A stretch of DNA of 64,000 bases from positions 62,001-126,000 of the forward strand of contig CACYHQ010000002.1 in NCBI GenBank assembly GCA_902774245.1, read 5' to 3'. Below, one piece after another: positions 32,218 to 39,651 of this stretch. The stretch comes from an uncultured bacterium. GTDB lineage: Bacteria > Verrucomicrobiota > Lentisphaeria > Victivallales > UBA1829. A program made the translations under genes and the position numbers. Below the pieces are notes generated by a model, which saw only the letters and a program-made list of their open reading frames with translations, did not search any database and was not told the origin of the DNA. How positions within the stretch are numbered: position 1 is the stretch's first letter; each line of letters begins with the position of its first letter.

Positions 32218-33447
32218 TTATTTCGCGGTCGGATCGTTGACGCGGCCCGCGAAGAGGACGAGTCCGGTCTGGTTGTCGCGGATGAGGACCATGAACGGAC
32301 GGTCGGCGCGGAACTGGTGGACCGGGTCGGGCATGCCGATGGAGGTGATCCTCGCCATGCCGATGGCGGTGGCGGCGGCGGCCTTCGTGGAGACTTCGTC
32401 CATCTTCAGCGCGGTCTTGTGCACCACGTTTTCGATCTTGAGCGCTTCCTCGGTGTCAATGCCGGAGAAGTCGGCGAAATTGGAGAACGGGGTCTTCATG
32501 CCGAGTCCCTGCAGGGTCTTGTTGAGGTCGAGCTTGCAGGTCAGGTCGGTCTTCGGCAGCCAGACGCGCGTTTCGCCGCCCTGACGGCTTCCGAGCCAGG
32601 CGTCAAGCTTGTCGCCGATGGAGGCGGCCATCTTCGCCAGCGCGGCCTCGCCGTGGTCGGTCCCGCCGTCGATCGGCATGAGCGCGACGAGTTCGAACCG
32701 GCGGTTTTCATAGGGCAGGACGATGGCGTGGACGTTGTCCTGAGGCGCCGCGCAGTAGGCGATGCCTTTGCTCTTCTGGTACATCATCTGGACTTCCTTC
32801 TCCGTTCCGCCGAACTGCGTGAAGACCATCGGCTTCGTGTCGTCCTTCGGGAACGGGTTCGCCCATTTCGCCTCGAAGTACAGCGTGTTCAGCAGGACCA
32901 TGGCGGTGTCCTTGCTGAAGAAATCGGGCGTGAGGAGGTCCTTGATCATGTTCTTCGTGCGGGCTTCGACGTAGGCGTTGATCTTCGCCGCGACCTTCGC
33001 GGACTGGCCGAAATCCTCCTTGTAGAACGCGCCGCCGTAATACTTCTTGATCATCTCGGTGAATTCGGGCAGCACGTTCTGGTCCGTGTCGGTCCAGACG
33101 GAGTTGGAGACCAGGACCTCGGTCTTTTCCGCCTCGGCGTACTGCTTCGTGACGGAGTCGAAGAACGCGCCGCAGGCCGCGGGATCGGCGGGCAGCCCGA
33201 GCACCTTGCGGATCTCGTCGGCGGTCGTGCCCTTCGCGCCGCAGTAGACCATGCCGAACGCGCCGTCGATGCTGAACGGCGAGATGAACATGTTTTTCTT
33301 CGTGTCCGCCTTGCAGACGGTATCGAAGAGCTTGAAGCCCTGACGGTTCAGTTCGGCGGCGACCTTCTGGTCGGCGGCTTCGTCGGCGAACGCGGGCAGC
33401 GCGACGCTCATGGCGCACAGGGCGGCGTGAAACAGTGTTTTTTTCAT
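32218..33447 (-). CDS. secreted serpin (serine protease inhibitor family)
   Basis: 409 residues. A signal peptide (cleavage near 'LPAFA-DEA') is followed by a full serpin fold: 'NMFISPFSIDGAFGMVYCGAKGTT', 'VLVSNSVWTD', 'NTLYFEAKWANPF', 'IVLPYENRRFELVALMP', 'DFSGID', 'VVHKTALKMDE' and 'FRADRPFMVLIRDNQTGLVLFAGRV'. The reactive-centre hinge reads 'STKAAAATAIGMARIT' (about 351-366), Ala-rich as in inhibitory serpins, though hinge P15 is Ser rather than Gly. The likely scissile region is near 'ARIT'. It probably protects the cell surface from host or microbial serine proteases. Promoter at 33514-33542; AAGGAG ribosome site. Confidence 0.9.
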   Translation of the reverse strand: MKKTLFHAALCAMSVALPAFADEAADQKVAAELNRQGFKLFDTVCKADTKKNMFISPFSIDGAFGMVYCGAKGTTADEIRKVLGLPADPAACGAFFDSVTKQYAEAEKTEVLVSNSVWTDTDQNVLPEFTEMIKKYYGGAFYKEDFGQSAKVAAKINAYVEARTKNMIKDLLTPDFFSKDTAMVLLNTLYFEAKWANPFPKDDTKPMVFTQFGGTEKEVQMMYQKSKGIAYCAAPQDNVHAIVLPYENRRFELVALMPIDGGTDHGEAALAKMAASIGDKLDAWLGSRQGGETRVWLPKTDLTCKLDLNKTLQGLGMKTPFSNFADFSGIDTEEALKIENVVHKTALKMDEVSTKAAAATAIGMARITSIGMPDPVHQFRADRPFMVLIRDNQTGLVLFAGRVNDPTAK

Positions 33448-33513
33448 GGTTTTGCTCCTTGTATGGGTGTGTTTCAGATCGTTTTCTATGAATTAGACGG
33501 GCGAAACGCGGAA

Positions 33514-33542
33514 ATCTTAGCGGAGAATCGCGTTTTTTTCAA
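33514..33542 (-). promoter_or_regulatory. serpin promoter
   Basis: On the minus strand TTGAAA, 17-bp spacer, TAAGAT; ~67 bp upstream of the ATG. Confidence 0.55.
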
Positions 33543-33584
33543 AAAAAACATCGGATTCTTTTCGTGTGTTTCAGGCGTTTTTCC

Positions 33585-33612
33585 TTGATTTCATACCTTT
33601 TTATGCTATTGT
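33585..33612 (+). promoter_or_regulatory. promoter of the tandem small membrane-protein genes
   Basis: TTGATT, 16-bp spacer, TATTGT with ATGC before it, ~50 bp upstream of the first ATG; divergent from the serpin promoter. Confidence 0.5.
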
Positions 33613-33661
33613 AACTGCATGAACGACAATCCGCAACCGGAAAAACGGAGCCTCAACGGAC

Positions 33662-34039
33662 ATGGAACACGGCAACACACCTGACGACGGGATCGCCTCG
33701 GAACAGGCGTCCGGCCCCGTGGCGGCATTTCAGGATAAAATGGAGAAATGGACCGACAGGGTCGGCTATGGCGCCAAACGCGGACTGATCTGCGGACTCT
33801 TCACAGCGTGGGGATTTGCCGTTGTGGTGCTGATTGTCCATTCCGCACAAGCAGCACTCACGCATTCCTTCGGCAAACAGGACACAGGCACGCTCGGCGA
33901 GATGCTTGTGAATTCGTTTTTCTTCGTGGTCGGACTGACCATTTTCTTTCCGCCGGTCGGAGTGATCGTCGGAGCGTTCCTGGGGGCCGTGGGGATCATC
34001 CGGAAGAAGAAAAAAACGGATGGATGCACACAAACATGA
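33662..34039 (+). CDS. small two-helix membrane protein, tandem copy 1
   Basis: 125 residues with a polar N-terminus, the motif 'GYGAKRGLICGLFTAWG' leading into a transmembrane helix, a second helix ('VGLTIFFPPVGVIVGAFLGAVG') and a Lys-rich end. The next gene encodes a similar protein starting in an ATGA overlap. No family recognised; a recent tandem duplication is likely. Confidence 0.6.
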   Translation: MEHGNTPDDGIASEQASGPVAAFQDKMEKWTDRVGYGAKRGLICGLFTAWGFAVVVLIVHSAQAALTHSFGKQDTGTLGEMLVNSFFFVVGLTIFFPPVGVIVGAFLGAVGIIRKKKKTDGCTQT

Positions 34040-34401
34040 AAGACGACATGACGTCAGCAGGCGGAACGGCGGCTGAAAACGGGATCGGGTATGGCGCCAA
34101 ACGTGGCCTGATCTGCGGATTCTTCACAGCGTGGGGGCTTGCCTTTCTGCACGGGATATTTCTGATCGTGTATTTCCTGACCGCCTACAATAGAGCTTCA
34201 TCCGATTACGACACATCAATGATGGATTATGTGAAACTCGGGTTTCATGTCGTAGAAGAAAATGGAGTGTATCTCATAATCTTCTGGTCGCTTCTAATTG
34301 TTCCGGCCGGAGTGATCGTCGGAACCATTTTGGGCGCGGTGGGAGTGTTCCGGAAAAAGAAGCGCCAGCCCGAACCGCCCTCGTCCGAACCGGAAAAATA
34401 G
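34036..34401 (+). CDS. small two-helix membrane protein, tandem copy 2
   Basis: 121 residues; 'GYGAKRGLICGFFTAWG' and 'PAGVIVGTILGAVGVFRKKKR' match copy 1 closely, while the loop between the helices differs ('YNRASSDYDTSMMDY'). It ends 29 bp before the convergent peptide-binding lipoprotein gene. Function unknown. Confidence 0.6.
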   Translation: MKDDMTSAGGTAAENGIGYGAKRGLICGFFTAWGLAFLHGIFLIVYFLTAYNRASSDYDTSMMDYVKLGFHVVEENGVYLIIFWSLLIVPAGVIVGTILGAVGVFRKKKRQPEPPSSEPEK

Positions 34402-34430
34402 AATCAAAATGAACTGAAAAAACCGTCCGG

Positions 34431-36230
34431 TCAGTACGTCAGCTCGTTCATGGAGAACGGCTTGAACGACTTGATCTTCTGTTCGCGCGCGGCGGGGTCG
34501 ACCGCGAGGTATTTCCAGCGGTTGAACGCGAAATCGTGCGGCATGTAGCCGGAGAGCCATTCGTGCGCCATCACGAAGCACATGGTGTGCGTCTCGAAGA
34601 TCCAGGGGCATTCGCCCTGCAGGAACCGGATCATTTCGCGCGATTTGGCGGCGTATTCGGCGGGATCGGAGATCGCGAGGAAATCGCGGTACATGGCGTC
34701 GTATTCCGCCGACCGGTAGTTCACGCGGTTGCAGCCGCCGGCGTTCTCGCCATAGAAGAGCTGGAGGAAGTTTTCGGCGTCGGGGTAGTCGGCAGTCCAG
34801 GAGTAGCGGAAGAGCTGGATGCTGCCCGCGCGGAGTTTCTGCACGAAACGCGGCCAGGTGTTGAACTCCGGCTGGATCTCGATCCCGATCTCCGCCATGT
34901 CGTTCGCCATCAGCTCGGCGGTCTGGCGGTAGAACGTGTCGCTGCCGGTCTGGTCGAACGTGATCACGAGCGCGCGCCCGGTCTTCGGGTCGATGCCGTC
35001 CTTGTAACCGGCAAGTTCGAGCTCGCGTTTCGCGGCTTCAATATCGCGATGGCCGAGCTCGGGATGCGGTTCCGTGACCGCGCCCGGGACGCCCGGCGGG
35101 ACCGGCCCGTAGGCGGCGGAGAAACGGCTCCCGGAGTGTTCGATGCGGCGTTCGCGGTCGAAGGCGAGCGTGATGGCGCGCCGGAGGTGCGGATTGCCGC
35201 CGAGGAGAGGATCGGTGAAATTGAAGCCGATGTAGTTGGTCTCGAGCTGGGGACGGGAGAGCAGGCGGATGCCGCGTCCGCGCAGCGCGGGCGACAGCTC
35301 CAGGTCCTTGTTCACGACCGCCTCGAAACACTCGCTGTCCGGCACATACAGGTCCAGGCGGCCCTGCAGGAACATCAGCCACGAGGCGAGGGGCTGTTTC
35401 ACGAGGTAGCAGGAAATGCGGTCGGCGGCGGGGAGCGTGCGTCCGTCGGACTCCGCGTGGTAGCCGTCGTAGCGCGCCATTTCGATGATGTAGTCCTTCT
35501 CCCAGCGGGTCAGGAGGAACGGCCCGGATCCCTGCGGATGGTCCGCGAAGTCGTCGCCGTAATGCTCCAGCGCGCGGCGGGAGACGACGGCGGTGTACGG
35601 CAGGGCGAGGGCGTACAGGAACCTCGGATCGGCTTTTTCCAGATGAATGACGAGCGTGCGGTCGTCCCTGATCTCCAGCCCCTCGCACAAATCGTCGTAG
35701 GGCGAGAGATCGCCCTCGGCGGCGGCTTCCGTGCGTTTCCGGAACGCGTCAAGCCCGCGAATGCGGTCGCGGATCAGCCAGAATCCGGGCGAACGCAGGC
35801 GGGTGTCGGCGAGGCGCAGGATGGAAAACGCGACGTCGCGCGCGGTGATCTTCCGGGCGGATTTGTCTTCGTCCGCAAAGACTTCGCCGTCCTGGAAAAA
35901 GAGGTCGTCGCGAAGCGTGCAGGTGTAGGCCGTGCCGTCGGCCGAGACTTCCGGCATGGCGGTCAGCATGCACGGTTCGAGCTGGTATTCGCCCTCGGCG
36001 TAACGGTATTGCAGGAGCATGTCGTAGAACGCGCCGCAGACGTACTGGCTGGTGGTGTCGGCGGCGAGCGCGGGATCAAGCGTGTTGATCTGCTTGCCGA
36101 GGCTCATCACCACGCGTTTTTCCGTGGCGGCGTCCCTGTCCCCGTCTCCGCAGGCGCAGAGAACGAGGAAAAGCGGACCCAGCAGGACCGCATACAGGAA
36201 ACGTTGAATTGAGGAGAAAATAACGTTCAT
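34431..36230 (-). CDS. oligopeptide-type ABC transporter substrate-binding lipoprotein
   Basis: 599 residues, family SBP_bac_5 (OppA/DppA type). Lipobox 'VLCAC' puts the lipidated Cys at 27. Family blocks include 'GKQINTLDPALAADTTSQYV', 'YTCTLRDDLFFQDGE', 'ITARDVAFSILRL', 'YIGFNFTDPLLGGNPHLRRAI' (within 20-residue pieces), and the 'YSWTADYPDAENFLQLFYG' block near 440-460 that lines the peptide site. No permease or ATPase genes are nearby, so the transporter partners are elsewhere. The start overlaps the recX stop (ATGA). Confidence 0.88.
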   Translation of the reverse strand: MNVIFSSIQRFLYAVLLGPLFLVLCACGDGDRDAATEKRVVMSLGKQINTLDPALAADTTSQYVCGAFYDMLLQYRYAEGEYQLEPCMLTAMPEVSADGTAYTCTLRDDLFFQDGEVFADEDKSARKITARDVAFSILRLADTRLRSPGFWLIRDRIRGLDAFRKRTEAAAEGDLSPYDDLCEGLEIRDDRTLVIHLEKADPRFLYALALPYTAVVSRRALEHYGDDFADHPQGSGPFLLTRWEKDYIIEMARYDGYHAESDGRTLPAADRISCYLVKQPLASWLMFLQGRLDLYVPDSECFEAVVNKDLELSPALRGRGIRLLSRPQLETNYIGFNFTDPLLGGNPHLRRAITLAFDRERRIEHSGSRFSAAYGPVPPGVPGAVTEPHPELGHRDIEAAKRELELAGYKDGIDPKTGRALVITFDQTGSDTFYRQTAELMANDMAEIGIEIQPEFNTWPRFVQKLRAGSIQLFRYSWTADYPDAENFLQLFYGENAGGCNRVNYRSAEYDAMYRDFLAISDPAEYAAKSREMIRFLQGECPWIFETHTMCFVMAHEWLSGYMPHDFAFNRWKYLAVDPAAREQKIKSFKPFSMNELTY

Positions 36231-36745
36231 TCTTCGTCCACACCTCCCCCTTCTTCGCGCATCCAGCGGTCCGCCGCATTGATGGCGTCTTCATATGAAA
36301 AACCGCGCCCAACGAGACAGCGCACGGCTTTCGCCTTGCGTTTGCGCACGTCGGGTTCGCGGCGGAACTGCGCGGCTTTCCGGTGAAGCACGGCGAACGC
36401 GTTGTCGCCGTCTTCGGACTGCCCGGAATCAACGGGTTCCGCGTCCGCGTCCTTCCCGTTCAAAGTCTGCTCGATGATCTCCTGCGGGATGCCGCGTTTG
36501 CGGAGCGCCATGCGGATGCGCGCCGGGCCGTATCCGCGCGAACGGTAGGACCGCGCGACATCCTCGGCGAGGAAATCGTCGTGAAGTGCCCCCATTCGCT
36601 TGACCGTGAGGACGGCCTCGTCGATCTCGGCGGGGGAAAAGAGCTTCTTCGCGGCGAGTTTCGAGCGCAATTCGGCGGTGGAGACGAGGCGTTTCGCGAG
36701 GATTTCCACGGCGGCGACGAGTGCGGTTTTCTTTTCGGGGGGCAT
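36227..36745 (-). CDS. recX: regulatory protein RecX
   Basis: 172 residues with three-helix RecX repeats: 'AVEILAKRLVSTAELRSKL', 'AVLTVKRMGALHDDFLAEDVARS' in pieces, 'RSRGYGPARIRMALRKRGI' and, after an acidic insert (about 100-115), 'AVRCLVGRGFSYEDAINAAD'. RecX modulates RecA filaments. recA is not in the window; instead recX is coupled to a peptide-binding lipoprotein. Ribosome site AAGGAA and a promoter at 36778-36806 support the start. Confidence 0.85.
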   Translation of the reverse strand: MPPEKKTALVAAVEILAKRLVSTAELRSKLAAKKLFSPAEIDEAVLTVKRMGALHDDFLAEDVARSYRSRGYGPARIRMALRKRGIPQEIIEQTLNGKDADAEPVDSGQSEDGDNAFAVLHRKAAQFRREPDVRKRKAKAVRCLVGRGFSYEDAINAADRWMREEGGGVDEE

Positions 36746-36777
36746 GTCCGGTTCCTTTTCTATATCGGCTTGAGGAA

Positions 36778-36806
36778 AAGATACACCGGAATCATGCGAA
36801 AATCAA
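36778..36806 (-). promoter_or_regulatory. promoter of recX
   Basis: On the minus strand TTGATT, 17-bp spacer, TATCTT; the -35 overlaps the mtaB stop codon. 33 bp upstream of the recX ATG. Confidence 0.45.
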
Positions 36807-38128
36807 CCCGGTTCGTTGATTATTTCGGCAAAAAGCGCGCCGACGGGAAGGAAGCGCAGGAACTTCACGCGCAGGAGCTTGCGGGCGATGTCCATTTCGC
36901 TGCTCACGATGGTGCGGACGTAGTTGCCGGACCAGCCGTCCCAGAGCTCCTTCTTGTTGCAGTTGGTCTCGATCAGGACGGCTCCGGTCGCGCCGACGAG
37001 GCTCTTCGCGAACGCCTGCGCGCATTCCTCCTTCAGCGCCTTGAGCTGTTCGATGCGGTCGGCGACCGCGGTCTTCTGCACCTTGTTCGGCATATCGGCG
37101 GCCGGGGTGCCGGAACGCGGCGAATACGGGAAGACGTGGATGTTCGCGAAGTTCATTTTGCGAAGGAACGCGAGCGATTTTTCAAAATCGGCATCCGTTT
37201 CGCCGGGGAACCCGACGATGATGTCCGTGCCGAGGTGAAGATTCGGGATCGCCTCGCGGGCGTATGCGGCGTATTCGGCGAACTTCGCGGTGTCGCAGTG
37301 GCGGTTCATCGTCTTCAGTATCTTATCGCAGCCGCTCTGAAGCGGCAGATGCAGGAACTCGCAGACCTTCGCCGCGTTCCGTTTCATGGCGTCGACGATG
37401 GGGAAGAGCTCGTCACAGGGCTCGGTGGAGCTCAGGCGGATACGGAAGTCGCCGGGGATTTCGCACAGACGGTCGATCAGCTCCGGCATCCCGACCTTGC
37501 CCGCCTTGTAGTGGCAGGTGTTCACGCCGGTCAGCACGATCTCATGGAACCCGTCGTCGACCGCCTTTTTGAACTCGGCGGTGATCTCCTTCAGGTCGCG
37601 CGAACGCTCCGGGCCGCGCGCGGTCGGGACGATGCAGTAGGAACAGCTGTTGTTGCAGCCCTCCTGCACCTTGATGAACGCGCGGGAACGGAACGGGAAC
37701 ACGCCCTGCGCCTGTTCGGCGAAGATGCCCTTCGCGAGCTTCGGCGCGGCGGGGACGTCGCGTTTTTCCAGCAGCGCGAGATACTGGGGCAGAATGGTCT
37801 CGATGTCCTTCTTCTGCTCGTTGGTGAGCACGAGGTCAATGTCCTGGTTCTGTTCCAGCTCGTCCTTGCTCACATCCGCGGCGCAGCCGGTGAAGACGAT
37901 GAACGACTGCGGATTTTCCGCCCGGATGGCACGGAGCGCCTGCTTGCTTTTCTTGTAGGCCGTCTCGGTGACCGTGCAGGAGTTGACGAGGATGAGGTTC
38001 GGACTGCTGGACGCGTCCGGGGAAACGATCTGGAATCCGAGGCGGATCAGTCTGTCGTTCAGAAGCGCGCTGTCGGCCTGGTTGAGCCGGCAGCCCAGTG
38101 TTATGACCGCTGCTGTGATCGGTTTCAT
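36803..38128 (-). CDS. mtaB: tRNA (t6A37) methylthiotransferase MtaB
   Basis: 441 residues from the ATG that begins the family sequence 'KPITAAVITLGCRLNQADSA'; a much longer upstream reading frame is the shadow of proA. Cys residues of the N-terminal UPF0004 domain are in 'LGCRLNQ', 'NSCTVTE' and 'FTGCAAD'. The radical-SAM motif 'CNNSCSYC' lies near 157. MtaB converts t6A37 to ms2t6A37 in tRNAs reading ANN codons. MtaB is more likely than MiaB because of the 'T-L-G-C-R-L-N-Q' opening. A terminator separates it from proA upstream. Confidence 0.88.
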   Translation of the reverse strand: MKPITAAVITLGCRLNQADSALLNDRLIRLGFQIVSPDASSSPNLILVNSCTVTETAYKKSKQALRAIRAENPQSFIVFTGCAADVSKDELEQNQDIDLVLTNEQKKDIETILPQYLALLEKRDVPAAPKLAKGIFAEQAQGVFPFRSRAFIKVQEGCNNSCSYCIVPTARGPERSRDLKEITAEFKKAVDDGFHEIVLTGVNTCHYKAGKVGMPELIDRLCEIPGDFRIRLSSTEPCDELFPIVDAMKRNAAKVCEFLHLPLQSGCDKILKTMNRHCDTAKFAEYAAYAREAIPNLHLGTDIIVGFPGETDADFEKSLAFLRKMNFANIHVFPYSPRSGTPAADMPNKVQKTAVADRIEQLKALKEECAQAFAKSLVGATGAVLIETNCNKKELWDGWSGNYVRTIVSSEMDIARKLLRVKFLRFLPVGALFAEIINEPG

Positions 38129-38155
38129 GTTCTGTCGCTGTGAGTGAATTGCAGT

Positions 38156-38185
38156 AAAAAAGCCCTGCCGGGGTGTGCGCCCGGC
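38156..38185 (-). terminator. intrinsic terminator after proA
   Basis: On the minus strand GCCGGG and CCCCGGC form a stem, followed by AGGGC and six T. It lies 30-60 bp after the proA stop and just before mtaB. Confidence 0.75.
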
Positions 38186-38214
38186 GCATTTTGAGCGGAG
38201 TGTGAAGGTTCGGA

Positions 38215-39501
38215 TCAGGAACGGATCTGGCCCGTCCCGTAGATCTTGTACTTGTAGGAGGTGAGTTCGACCAGGCCCATCGGGCCGCGCGCATGGAATT
38301 TGTCCGTACTGATGCCCATTTCCGCGCCCATGCCGAACTCGCCGCCGTCGGTGAACCGCGTGGAGGCGTTCCAGTACACAGCCGCGGAGTCGACGTTGTC
38401 CAGGAAGAACTGCGCGTTCGCCTCGTCGGTCGTGAGGATGCTGTCGCTGTGGCCGGAGCCGAACCGGTTGATGTGGTCGACGGCTTTCTTCACGCCGTCC
38501 ACAATGCCGACCGTGACGTCGAGCGAGCCGTATTCCTTCGGCCAGTCCTCCTCGGTGGCAGGGACGACCGCGACGGGCGCGGCGAGCTTCATGAATGCCT
38601 CGTCGCCGTGCATGGTCACGCCGAGTTGCGAGAGCTTCGCGGCGAGTTTCGGGGCGAATTCGGGCGCGATCGAGGCGTCGATGAGGATGGTCTCCAGCGC
38701 GTTGCACACGCTCGGACGCTGGCACTTGGCGTTTTCGATGATCGTGAGCGCCTGGTCCTGGTCGCAGACATGGTCCACGAAGATGTGGCACACGCCCTTG
38801 TAATGCTTGATGACGGGCATTGTGGCCTGTTCGACCACGGCGCGGATCAGACGTTCGCCTCCGCGCGGGATGACCATGTTGATGCAGTCGTTCATCTTCA
38901 GCATGGCGGAGACCGCGGCGTGTCCTTTGAACGGCACGAGCTGAAGCGCGCCCTCGGGCATGCCGGCGGCGACGCCCGCGTCGGAGATACACTTCGCGAA
39001 GGCAGTGTTCGAACGGAACGCCTCGCTGCCGCCGCGCAGGATGACCGCGTTGCCGGATTTGATGCAGAGTCCGGCGGCGTCGACCGTCACGTTCGGGCGG
39101 GATTCGTAGATGATCGCGATCACGCCGATCGGCACGGAGACCTTGTCGATGCGGAGGCCGTTCGGGCGCGTGACGCTGGAAAGGAGGCGGCCGACCGGAT
39201 CGTCGAGCCCCGCCACATGGCGCAGGGCGTCCGCCACGTCCTTGACGCGTTTCGGCGTCAGGGTGAGGCGTTCCAGTTTCGGTGCGTCCAGGCCGTTCTG
39301 TTTTGCCTCGGCCAGGTCTTCGGCGTTGGCGGCCAGAATGATGTCAGTGTCGCGTTCGAGCGCGTCGGCCATCGCCAGCAGCCAGCGCGAACGGCTGGCG
39401 GAATCGGAGACGGCGAGCGCACGGGAGGCGCGGAGGGCGCGGAGACCGAGTTCGTGCATCGCTTCCCGCATGTCGGCTTCGTTGTTTGTTTCGCAGATCA
39501 T
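38215..39501 (-). CDS. proA: gamma-glutamyl phosphate reductase
   Basis: 428 residues. NADPH-dependent second step of proline synthesis, giving glutamate-5-semialdehyde. Aldehyde dehydrogenase-type features: 'VPIGVIAIIYESRPNVTVDAA', 'GNAVILRGGSEA', 'VIPRGGERLI', the catalytic Cys in 'RPSVCNALE', and the C-terminal 'WNASTRFTDGGEFGMGAEMGIST' region. Length is normal. proB is not adjacent, unlike in many bacteria. A promoter ~100 bp upstream (39608-39635) implies a long leader with a GGGGCC/GGCCCC hairpin (39544-39571). Confidence 0.95.
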   Translation of the reverse strand: MICETNNEADMREAMHELGLRALRASRALAVSDSASRSRWLLAMADALERDTDIILAANAEDLAEAKQNGLDAPKLERLTLTPKRVKDVADALRHVAGLDDPVGRLLSSVTRPNGLRIDKVSVPIGVIAIIYESRPNVTVDAAGLCIKSGNAVILRGGSEAFRSNTAFAKCISDAGVAAGMPEGALQLVPFKGHAAVSAMLKMNDCINMVIPRGGERLIRAVVEQATMPVIKHYKGVCHIFVDHVCDQDQALTIIENAKCQRPSVCNALETILIDASIAPEFAPKLAAKLSQLGVTMHGDEAFMKLAAPVAVVPATEEDWPKEYGSLDVTVGIVDGVKKAVDHINRFGSGHSDSILTTDEANAQFFLDNVDSAAVYWNASTRFTDGGEFGMGAEMGISTDKFHARGPMGLVELTSYKYKIYGTGQIRS

Positions 39502-39607
39502 CTGATAACCTTGAGATTTTGTACGCCGGAAAAGGCGGTGTGCGGGGCCTGTTTCCCGGCGCGGCGGCCCCGGCAGGCGGAACCCCGTGTGAAAGATTGT
39601 GCATTAT

Positions 39608-39635
39608 AAGATACTTATCCTTGCCGGATTTGCAA
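39608..39635 (-). promoter_or_regulatory. proA promoter
   Basis: On the minus strand TTGCAA, 16-bp spacer, TATCTT, with an alternative TATAAT 5 bp further on. The ~100-nt leader is GC-rich with one stable hairpin; no known riboswitch was recognised. Confidence 0.45.
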
Positions 39636-39651
39636 ATCAAAACATGAAAAA

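Noticed and set aside
39502..39607. Riboswitch in the proA leader
   Set aside because: Only a single GC hairpin is visible; no known aptamer pattern could be recognised.
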